A stretch of DNA of 64,000 nt from Aselliscus stoliczkanus. Its lineage: Eukaryota > Chordata > Mammalia > Chiroptera > Hipposideridae. Within the stretch, counting starts at the first letter, position 1; each line of letters starts with the position of its first letter. This document shows, in pieces, positions 12,801 to 24,800 of the stretch. The translations under genes and the position numbers were made by a program. The stretch is from positions 85,336,852 through 85,400,851 of the forward strand of contig CM066736.1 in NCBI GenBank assembly GCA_033961575.1, in the 5' to 3' direction. Below the pieces are notes generated by a model that was not told the origin of the DNA, did no database searches, and saw only the letters and a program-made list of their open reading frames with translations.

Positions 12801-15800
12801 TTTGCAAAACCAAAGATTCTACAATCCAGCCTAGCGGTTAAGACTCTGTTCGTCCTGTGACTCCTCATATTTAGGGCTCAGCAAAGCCCTTGTTGGTGGA
12901 GAGTGGAGTAATGATAATGATGATGCTGGTGACGGTAATGATGACAATTACCATCAGTTAAGCACTGACCATATGTCAAGCCTTGTTCTAAACATTTTAC
13001 ATGTATTAACTCATGTAATTCTCTCAACAGTCCTGTGAAATTGGTAATATTATCTTCATTTTACAGATGGGGAAACTGAATCACTGAGGTTTAAATAGTT
13101 TGCCTAAGGTCATACAGCTACTAAATGTCTCCTTCAACAAGCATACATGCTACTGAAATTATTTGCCACATTACAAATAGCATAAAAATTTTCAAATGTG
13201 TTTCATATCTAATTTTTGCCCTTGATTTATAATAACTGGGCACTGCTGTCTAACTACTACCAACTTTCGCTGAAAGAAACAAGTAAATTACTTTAAAACT
13301 TGAGAAGGATTTACATTCAGTTCAGAAAGGAATTTCTAGGAATTGATGAATTTAACTGGGTAACTGTGGGAAATCTGCAAATTCCCTCATGGTTTAACAC
13401 AGTCCTACCTAAAACAAGAGAAAGAGGAGTTCCTAAGACCCCAATAACCCTCATAGATTTGGTATCACATAATCTCCAAGCTGATGCTAGTTTTGAAACA
13501 GAATGGGATAAACATGGGACAGAAAACAGCTATAGCTATGTCAAAGAAAAAAATTCTAAAAGCTATTCAGCATTTTCTTGGCTTGTGCTATCATTTTATT
13601 AGAATATCACTAATAAATTTGCGTGGTGAGAGTTTATCATACAATCAAATGATGTCTACACTTACCTGGTGCATTGTTTAAATGGTGGCAGAAATTATGG
13701 AAGATTAATAATTTGAAACACATGAATATATGCTATTAAAGAGAGAATTTGCAGTGCAAAAGACACAACTGCAACTTTCAGAAAGATCTATAAATCTTCC
13801 AAATTTCTACTCATGCAAACATGCTCAAACTTTTTCTAAGTGATTGAAAAATTAAACATCATGTTAGAATTAGATCGAAAATTCCTATCTGCTTAGTAAT
13901 GAGGGTGTAAATATGCATTAATTGCACAAAACATCTAAACCGTTAACAGAGTTTTATAAATATCTTACTCCAGGGTTTCCCTGGCATACTTAAATTATAC
14001 TAAGATGACAAGGGAAGGTGGAAACCTTGTTCCAGCCCCTTTTCTGAGAAATCTAACCTGACACCAATGAAACTACCTCGGTTAGCCACTCACATTCTTT
14101 GGTATGCAGGGCACTAGCAAGCAATCCTCAGGCTCACATATAAACTCAAGCAGTAAACAATGAATGTTTGGCTGATGAAGAAGGGGCTAAGAGAACAGTA
14201 ATTCCAGATAGCCACTTTCCTCTAGAGACAACGCTGGCAATAGTGGCCCAATTAAAAACCCTGAAGCCTCTTGACATTCCAGGCTTTAATGCTATCATAT
14301 TCTGACATGTTTCAAAACTAAATTAGAGTATCAAACTTAATAAATGGTGTGGTGCCGAATAATAAACACGTGTTATGCTTCAAGCCACAAGCAAGGTTTT
14401 TCTTTGATCCCAGACACCCCCATTCCTTTTGTTTTCACCTTCTTTGTACTCAATCTTCTTGGCTTGCTATTCACCTTTCAACCACATTCCTTCTGGCCTA
14501 AGCTGCTGATTGGAGTGGGGGAGGGAAGTGAGGAGAAAGGGAATGCAGTCAGTTCAGACACATTCCTCCTAGGCTGGAGTTGCTTTTTTCAGACTCTGAG
14601 TATGAAGCCCTCCTATAGACATTTTCTGAAACGATTACCTCTGAGGGAAAGCGGGCAGAGGGGATGGAGAGAATGAGGGCTCTAAGCCTTCTCTTCACCA
14701 TTCCTACTCACTGATCCTTGGGCTCAACAAGTAAATGCGACATCTGATCAAACTAAAACCACAATGTAAAATATTAAAACAGGAGTATGAAAACACCTAA
14801 GAAGCTTAATATTATACACTGAAGTAAACTCTTTCCAAAAAATGAAATTCATGTATTAAAGAAATCAGAAAGAAGAGGGGAAAAAAAGGAATCACAGGCA
14901 GATACAAATCAACTCTCAATTATCCATGCTAATAGAGGAGGGAAAGGGAGAGGTCAACAGATTAAAGAAACCCACATATTATCTACAAATACTTTGGCAA
15001 ATACTTGAAAATTCTTCCACCAAACCTTTTCCAGGACAACCAACAAGTGGTAAATTGACTAATTAAAATTTTCACCTCCTCTCCCTTCCCACCCTCTGAC
15101 TAGAGGTACTCCCAAGCAGCAAAATGACTAGGGTGGGCAATATTAGGTAGGGGAGGAGGGGAAAGAAGGAAAAGCAAAGGGCACGGTTAATCTATAAATG
15201 GAATATGTGCCCCTGAATAATTGAGAGCTTCAATTTTGAAATAAATACAAGAAAAAGCCTGAAATAATAATAACCTATTTGCATACCTGTAACTTGGTCT
15301 TTCACCCAAATATAAGGATAAATTCATTCTTTAAAGGGGAAAAAAGGAAAAGGAGACTAAATAAATGTTATCCTTTAAGTATGAAACTGATGCATCAACT
15401 TACAACTAATTGCCCCACACAAAATTGTTCCAATGCTTTTAAGGTACTAATTTTGTATCTCAGTGCCTCTGACTGCAAGCTATTGTTTATTACTTTATTA
15501 TCTAGCACACAAGTTTCCTATTATCTGTTCTCAAATTAGAATCTAGGCTCAGTTATTACTTTTAGAGCATCCCAATTCAAAAGTTTACAGCAAATTAAAG
15601 AAGGAACACAATATTTGAATGTTTCAAACATTTTGGTCTAACAGCTAAATGCTTAATGTCTCTAATGGAAAATTTCCAAATTTCTGCAGTATATACATAT
15701 CTGCCACTGAAAAATCTCAAAATTCAAATAGCTAAACTTTCAAACTATGCAGTTAAAAAGGTAGTACCCCGGGCCGGCTGAGTGGCACGGTGGTTAAGCG

Positions 15801-18800
15801 CTGGCTTCGGAAGCCAGGGGCCCCGGTTCGGGTCCCACATATGAGGGCCAGTGACACTGCCCTCAAAAAAATAAATAAATGAACTGGGGTTGTCTTCTAA
15901 AAAGGAAGAACCAACTATTTAAAAAAAAAAAAAAAAGGTAGTACCCCATTTTACAGGTTAAGTAAAATGAGGAAGAGTGAAGCAGAACATAAAGCTAATG
16001 GATCTTCGGGGTCAATACATATACTGTCATTTATTTTAAATGCACTATTTATCACATTATGAAAATACATTGACTTTTTTCCCTTATTTTATTTCATATT
16101 AAAACATAAAAATAAATAAATGAATTGTCTTATTTTATGAAATGTTCCTATCATCTTGCATTAACATTTATAGGGTAATGTCTATTCCTTTCTATTCCTC
16201 AGGAGGCACTGTCTCCATATACACTCTAATGATGCTTGATCCCTGCGCTTAGCCCTCCACCTCCCTCCACCCCATCTGTCAAATAGTTATAGTGATCTGA
16301 AAACAATTTGATAAGAATCCTTTATTATTTTATTTTGTTGGCTTTTTAAACTAAATTAAGATATACTGTATTCATGTTTCTTAAAAGCAGAACATGTATT
16401 TTATAATCCTTTTTGTCAATCTCAAAACATATGAAATATTAAAGTCTGTTATCAAAAAATTTATAATGCCTATTTATAAATCAATATACACATCAAATAC
16501 CATTACAAAGAACCTCTAAGAAGCTATCTAATTTGGGGAGCACGCTACATTGTTATTGAACTTTACTTCAAGTAATTGAGTGTCTCATTGTCTAAACTGT
16601 GATGGCCTTTAGTTATATAGAGATTACACTGTAACGGGATTTGACCTGAGTACTTAGAGTTTGCCTAACCAAATGCAAAAACATAACCAACTGAATAAAC
16701 AATTAACACCATTATGGTCAGGATCCCTGAGTACAGAGATATTACTATTAAGATAAAAGACTCAGGAATCTGCTACACAATAGGAAGACTGTTTCAAAAC
16801 TATGTTATAGTTATGTCATAAAAATCAGGGGTGGTATGACTAATGGCTTACTTATGTGCAATTGTTGTTAACCGTTCATCGTTTACTGCTCTCCGAACTT
16901 CAGCACGGTGGCGTTCTGTTGAGATGCTATGAAAAAAAATAGCCATTATAGAACTCTGCCAAGCAGGCAGCTCTTTCTATACTTTTATTAATGTTTAAGT
17001 CAACATTTTGCTAGGGGGAGGGAAGACAAGATTGATTTGTGAAAAGATATAGATGGAGCCTAACATATATCTTCAAATAGGTGATTTAATTAAAGTCATA
17101 CATAGAAAAGGATTCATACTGATCCTGTGTAACTGCAGAGAGAATTAGCTGCAAATTAGAAATCACAGGAAGACAAACTCAAGTCATTACCTCCAAAACT
17201 CAGTCATGTCAGACCATGTTCAAGATTAGCAAAGGTTCCTGCTATTTAAATATGCAAAAAGCCACTGAATGACCCCTAATCATGGTTACTGAGAAAAGGA
17301 TTTTGGCACTCAAGGAAAAAGTCTTCTAAAGTCCTTTCTAAAGCTTAATAGTTTACAATTTTATGTTCAATGATTAAAACAAAGAAATGGCAAGATAATC
17401 TGTTTTGTGGCTATATGCTATGAAACTTAATACCAGGATATTATTCCCTTATTACTCCACACTTCAGCTGTGTGTCTTCTCAGTATATCATGTTACCACT
17501 CTGGTAAAAATGTGCTAATATTGATGCTGATTAAATATATATAAAGTTAATATTAAACAACTGAAAAAAGGCTACACCCATTCCATTCATAAGTACTCAA
17601 TAAAATAAATACCACACTTCAAATTGTAATCTTTACTGCTGAAGCTTAATTTAAACTATGGACTAAAATAAAATTTAAGGGGTTGGAATGCAGAATTTAT
17701 GAAGCAGTATAAACAACAAACAAAAAATATAAACTGTTAAATATGAAGACAATAAAACTGAGAATTTAGCTTAATAATGTCCCTATATTAACGTTAATTA
17801 AATATAAGAAAAGCCTCTTCCCTATTTATACTTAAAAAATAGAACAAAACAGTTTTAAATGTACAAAGAAAATTTTAGTTAAAACAACATTTTCTGAGAA
17901 AGCTCAAGGTGTTAGAATGGATCAAAGTATCGCAGAACCCCTTTCACAATAATTTTTTAATGAATTCAAGTGCCACTCTAATGAGAAGCTGAACAGATAA
18001 ACTATCCTTAAGGCTATCACTGTATAATTACAGCCCATTTCTACATCTTCCTGTTATCTCCTTTCCTCCCCCAAAAATAGCACTGGGCCACTCTAAATCT
18101 TCATATCTAGTTGCTGTCAGCTCTTCTTTCTTTCATCCATGTCAAAAATATCTCCCTTTCCCAGGTGGCTCAAGCCTAAAATAATCTGCCGTAAACCCTT
18201 TCTGACTGATTATATTACAGAATAAATGGTAAATTACATAATTTTCTGCAACAAGCACACAACTCAGATGGGATCTCTAAGCACCAACAAACTGAACAGC
18301 TGTCTTCAGACTTCAGTGTGAAAAGTATTGAAACCTCTCAAAATGAAATTTCTAGAGTCATGTCTCACAAACTTTTATGATAATTTACCTAAGAACTTTT
18401 GAGAGTTCTCCAAGAAGATCTTTCTTTTCCTTGGTGAGATCCCCCTGTGCCCGAAGTGCACTGATAACTCCAGCATATGCCTCCAATTCTAGAAGAAGAA
18501 AATTATTTTATCAAGAAAGGCCTTCAATATGTTAATAGTGTGGCTTCTATAGTAAAACTTCAGGACAGAAAACCTAAAAATCAATATACAAATATATTTT
18601 TTAATTCCTCTCAAAAATTTCATCGAATAACAGATGTCTTTCATAATTTTATATCATTTTCTGTTTATTGCCTCAAGAAGTCACATATGTAAAATGTATA
18701 GTAGAAAAATCTAATAGTAAATATTTTGTCTCACACATTATATCACTGAAGAACATTTAAATCAGATGCTACCAACAACTGGAAAGAGGCTTTAAGTGAT

Positions 18801-21800
18801 ACAATAAGGCTAATAGCAAGAGCTGTGAGCATTACTGAAAGATAACCTTTCCTAACCAATCCTTGAAATAATTTCTTAGGCCTGCTTAAGAATTCAAACT
18901 ATCTTCCACCTCCCTCCCGGGTACTTGAGAGCACTGAATAACTGTACAACTGAGAAACCACTGAAATAAGAACCAAATGACCAAATTCTGACTCCAGCAC
19001 TGACACTTACTAGTAGTGTTACCTTGGGCAAGTCCTGTCTCATCTCTGAGCCTCAGTTTATTAGAAGAGACATTGAGGTTACCTTCCATATCTAAGATCT
19101 TCTGCGTCTATAAAAACCACCATCAAGGGCCGGCCGAGTGGCGCATTGGTTAAGAGCTGGTTTTGTGATGCCGGCGACCCTGGTTCGGATCCCACATATG
19201 AGGGCCAATGACACTGCCCTCTACAGCTAACAACAGCTCCACCTGGAGCTGGGCTGCGAGCCCCAGCGATGGTGTAGGCTGCAGCCCCTGCTGCAGCGGG
19301 CTGCCATAGGCTACAGTGAGTGGCCGGCAGCCAGCGTGAGCGGCTGGCCAGCCAGCGTGAGCTGCCAATAGCAGCAATGAGCGACCATTCAGAGGTCGGT
19401 GACCGATCTGCCTGATCCAGGAAGAGCGCACTGACGATACCAACATGGGCCAGTAAAGCAACATCCTCCGCAACTAGACTGAAGAACAAAAGGACAGCAA
19501 CTTGTCTGTTCCCCTTCCAATTCAATAAAAACCGATTCCCCAACGCTGTTCCCCTCCCCCAATTCCCCAATAAAATCTTTAAAAAAAAACAAAAAAACCA
19601 CCATCAAAATGACCAAGGCAGATTAGGGAACATGAATTGTGCTTACAGCAACCAGGACTTAAAATACTGAACTCTAATGCCAGACAGCTTCATTTCACTC
19701 TTTCCAAAGTAACAACCAGTTGTCAAATCAGCAGTGAAATAACACTGGTGATACCTAGTACTGTTTAAAATGTAAAACCAAGGGCCGGCCGAGTGGCGCG
19801 GTGGTTGGGCTGTAGCTTGGGAGGCCAGCGGCCCCGGTTCGGTCCCACATATGAGGGCCAGTGACACTGCCCTCAAAAAATAAAATAAAATAAAATAAAA
19901 TGTAAAACCAAAACGTCCTCGATGGCTCCCGTGAACTATGCCTGATTCCCAGTGTACTTCTTATGTACCTTTGTATATATAGTCCCCTTCTACACTGACT
20001 CTGGGCTTGGCATGTGACTTGCTTTGGCCCCTGAAACTTCAGTATACAGGATGTAAACAGATAAGCACTTGTACACACAGGGCCTTACTCTCTTGGAACC
20101 CTGAAATCACCAAACTGTGAAAAAGCCCAGGGTGAAGGGCTACATGAAAGAGAGACCCAGCCATCTCAGCTGAGCCCAGTCAGCGGGCTAAGCTACCAGC
20201 TGAACACAGCCACAGGAGAGAGGCTCAGGCAAGACCAGTAACACAGATGGAATCACAAGAAATAATAAAACAGTCATTGTTTTAAACCATTAATACTGTG
20301 AGACAGGTATATCTGAGTAAAAGAAAATCATGGGAAATAAGAGTCCAGACTCTAGTTACCTTCTTACTCAATTCCAATTGCTACCAGTATTTGCTACTTG
20401 CGAATGTCTGACACACAACAGGCTCTCCATGTTAGCCAAATAATGAAGGAAAGGATACCTGCACCCTAGGTACTACATCAACAATAAACTAGTAGCCTCA
20501 TTCATATTATTCACAGTTCTATCAAAAAAAAAAAAAAAAAAAAAAGCTTTATATGGAAATGTGAGCTGACTATATTAAATAGAAATGTCTGGTCCAACTG
20601 AATTATCCCAGATGTAAACATCCTGCATGTCTAATCTGTGCTGAATACAATGTAGATGTTTCACAGGGGTCTCTCTGGAAGCACAAAACTGCTGCTCTGG
20701 GGTACTGAAGGAAATGCCATATTTTGCCATGTATATGGAGTTCCCGTGTATAATGTGCACCCACATTTTTGGCCCAAACTTTCAGGGAACAAATCTTTCA
20801 TTTTAATTTTTTTTAATTCAAATTTTTATTTGTTTACATTTAGGTACTCATTTTTTGTATTATAAAGGAATTTTAGCATTTATTTTTTAACATATTATGG
20901 TATAAGAAATTTTCTGTAACAAATAATTATAAAACACAAGAACAGATACAAGATACAAGCCATTTTATGTACCAGTAACAAATTTACAATATTTACACAT
21001 CATAGAAGGCCAAGTTCCAAGTTTAGCATAAGTTCAACAAAACTGATTATCGTATTCCGGGGTATTATTTTGCGTACATATATAGTTATTGATTTCTTGA
21101 GATAGAATTTTAACTCGTAAGCATAAATAAAAGAATTAAAAACATTTATATAGATAATAGTTACGGAATTAGTACTACCCATGTGTAATGCACATCCTTA
21201 TTTTTCCATCACAAATTTGGGCCAAAAAAGTGAAGCAAAATATTATACAAGGCAAAAAATGGTATTTAGTTCCAGGACCCAAAAGTAGAGTTCAGAAAAG
21301 CGTTGGAGATAACCAACTAACAAATCACTCTACTCTAAATGTTTATGCCCCATTTATCTAATATTTTAGTCAACAAATCAGTATTGAGTCCAATTATGAA
21401 GGCAAGCATACCTAGGTATATACTAAATGGTATGCTAAATCCTGCATATGCTCAATTCCTCAAGGGGTGAACTCTAGAATAACGCTACAGTGAAGCAAGT
21501 CATCAGACAACTATGAGACAGTGTACAATACAGCAGTAAAGGTACAGAGGAAAAACACATCTAGTCTGGAAGCATAAGCTGAGAGCTGTGCTCCAGGCAG
21601 GTGGGGGGACAAAAGGCAAATGTGCAAAAGGAATAGAGAATAAAAGAGCAGATAATATTTCATATAGACATCAAACTTCAGCGACAGTCAGTGACTATGG
21701 CGAGAGTTTACACTAGGGAAGTAAAATATGCCTGTACTTGGATAATCACTAATTCAAACCAAACACTAGTTGAACACTACTACTACAAGTACCATGGAGA

Positions 21801-24800
21801 ATATTTATATGAACAAAACAAAGTCCCTACCCTCAAGGTGATTAAAATCCAACAAGGGGTGCACATAAAGGAATAGCAAAGGATAAAAATGGAAAAGTAG
21901 TTTGCTGCCAAACTAAGAAAAGCCTCTAATTACAGTCTAAAAAAGTTTTTATTTGATAGGACTCAGTAACTGACTGAATGTGGAAGGAAAGGCAGAAAGA
22001 ATGAGGTTTTGTAGTTTGCAAGATATTTAGGACAATGTCAGTGTCATAAAAAGAAATGGAGAGGTCAGAGAGAGGAAGTGGAGGAAAATGAAAAAGTTCA
22101 CTTTTGGTCTTTGGAATTTACAGTGATCAAGACACTATTTCAAAAAACGGGAAATTAACAAAATGCAACAAAGATTTCTGACAGTTCAAGTCTCACTTCA
22201 AGTCTAACTAAAAAGTCATGCACAAAAGAGGTGGCAATCTCACACAAAACTGGGACTCAGAACAAGTTACCATAGCTACACAATCCAAGGCACTTCCTCT
22301 CCTTCTCCAGAAATTCACTCATTGTAAAGAACCTTTAATAGCTTCCCAACCTCCTTCATGTTTGGTTTCCATTTTGATGGGTATCCTCAGATCCTGACAA
22401 ATATTAATTTCTCATATTATTGCTATTATAGTGTTAACACAAATGACACATAACATATAATGAAATAAACACATGCAAACACCATAGAAGACAAAATATT
22501 TAGCAAACCATTTTTTTTTTTTGAGGGCAGTGTCACTGGCCCTCATATGTGGGACCCAAACCGAGGCCGCTGGCATTCCAAGCCAGCGCTTAACCACCAT
22601 GCCACTCAGCCAGCCCACCAAACCATTTCTAATAAAGCCTTCAACCTATTCCATTTAAACAAATCAGCTATTCAATTATCAGAGTCATAGTTCAGGAACA
22701 GTCATTAAATAAATAAGGCAGAAGAGGCAGGACAGAGGTAAGGAAGCACTGAACTACCACTGGCATGTCCAGTGTATCATAAAGAAATTCTCTATTCCAA
22801 TTTCTTTACAGTTAAGTAAAATCTAAATGTTTAGCATCTTATCTTACAATGATTTATAACTTTTTTTTTTATATAAATGATTGCTTTTTTTTAAGATTTC
22901 ACTGGGGAATTGGGGGAGGGGAACAGCGCTGGGGAATCAGGGAAGGGGAACAGACAAGCTGCTGTCTTTTTGTTCTTCAGTTTAGTTGCGGAGGATGTTG
23001 CTTCACGGGCCCATGCTGGTATCATCATTGCGCTCTTCCCGGATGAGGCAGATCGGTCGCCGGCCTCTGGATGGTCGCTCACCATGGCCATTGGCAGCTC
23101 ACGCTGGCTGCCGACTGCTCACTGCAGCCTATGGTAGCCCACTGCAGCAGGAGCTGCAGCTGTGCCATCCCAGGGACTCACAGCAGCCCAGCTCCAGGAG
23201 GAGCAGTTGTTCACCATCTAGGCTGTGGAGGGCAGAGTCACTGGCCCTCATATGTGGGATCCGAACTGGGGCCACTGGCATCCCAAACCAGCTCTCAACC
23301 AATGCGCCACTCGGCCGGCCCTATAACTATTTTTTAAAGGACAAACTAATTCTTAAACTATTTTAAGCTGATTCTTAAATACAGCACCTTCTCTAAACTT
23401 TGAACCTAGCTCTAATGTTTGAAAGCAATTCAAAGGTTTCATTGTTATAATAATAACAAAGGTGGGAAGTCTTTCTGCAAATCACTATCAAGGCTCACCT
23501 TCCATAGTGAAGGGTCACTGAAGATGGCATTGCCCTGTAGGAAGGCTGTTTTCCTTTGTGGAGCAGCGGTTCTCCAGCAGCATTACCCACAGAGCTCTGA
23601 CTAAAATTAAGGATAAATTTGGACTTAAAGGTAACCATTTTCTTTGTTTTTCAGAGGGCAGTGTCACTGGCCCTCATATGTGGGATCCGAACCAGGGCTG
23701 CCAGCCTCCCAAGCCAGCAGTTAACCACCGCACCACTAGGCAGGTCCTAAAGGTAACCATTTTTATATTAACATAATCTCTTGATTCAATGCCCCCAAGG
23801 CCCCGAAGCCTTAATCAATCTACTGTAGCTGTGATCTGTTCCTCCTTAATTATTTCAGCTATGAAATAAATACAAGCCCAACTTTATAGCTGGTAGCCAG
23901 CAAGTTATAGCAATTGTATGTAAGTATGTAGAAAACCATCCCCAAATTAATAATGAAAGTTTGGATATAACGTTAAAGCGGAAAAAGAAAATACAGGAAT
24001 AATGGACACACAAAAAAACCCTCTCTAGGTGAGCCTAAAATACAATGCTAAGAAGTAGTTTAAAATAAAGAAATCCTGGGCCGGCTGAGTGGCGCATTCG
24101 TCAAGAGCTGGTTTGGGGATGCCAGCGGCCCCGGTTCAGATCGCACATATGAGGGCCATTGACACTCCCCTCTACAGCTAACAACAGCTCCACCTGGAGC
24201 TGGGTTGTGCAAGCCCCGGCAACGGTGTAGGCTGCAGCCCCTGCTGCAGTGGGCTGCCATAGACTACAGTGAGTGGCCGGCAGCCAGTGTGAGCTGCCAA
24301 TAGCCGCGGTGAGCGACCAGCCAGAGGCCGGCGACCGATGTGCCTCATTTGGGAAGAACGCAATGACGATACCAACATGAGCCAGTGAAGCAACGTCCTC
24401 TGCAACTAGACTGAAGAACAAAAAGACAGCAACTTGTCTGTTCCCCTTCCCTGATTCCCCAATGCTGTTCCCCTCCCCCAATTCCCCAATAAAATCTTTA
24501 AAGAAAAAAATAGAGAAATCCTCATAGTAGCCTGAGGGAAAATAAAAATGGCAAAGGCTATTAGCAAATGGGACCGGAGTAACTATGACCAAATTTACAC
24601 AAAGGGATTCCCAACACACATTTCAAGATTCATCTGCAAAAACATAAATTGTCTGAAGGCAACTGCTTTAAAACACTATATACTAAGATATCAGGCACTG
24701 TGATAGGCCCTTTTTATATACAGTTGATCCACATAACAAACTGATGAGGCAGATATTGTTATCCTTCCTTTATAAAAGTGTTGACAGATTTAGAAAGATT

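Larger units (their letters stand above)
11867..16851 (-). other. EMSY: EMSY intron 4
   Basis: About 5.0 kb with a MIR, a short SINE with a 3' addition, and otherwise unassigned AT-rich sequence. The 110-codon plus-strand frame at 14344-14676 has no recognisable protein similarity and looks like chance. Confidence 0.85.

Noticed and set aside
24101..24619. 172-codon frame and similar frames (for example 19079-19570, 62591-62971, 3939-4433)
   Set aside because: They are the antisense strand of the long SINE; the same translation recurs in each copy.
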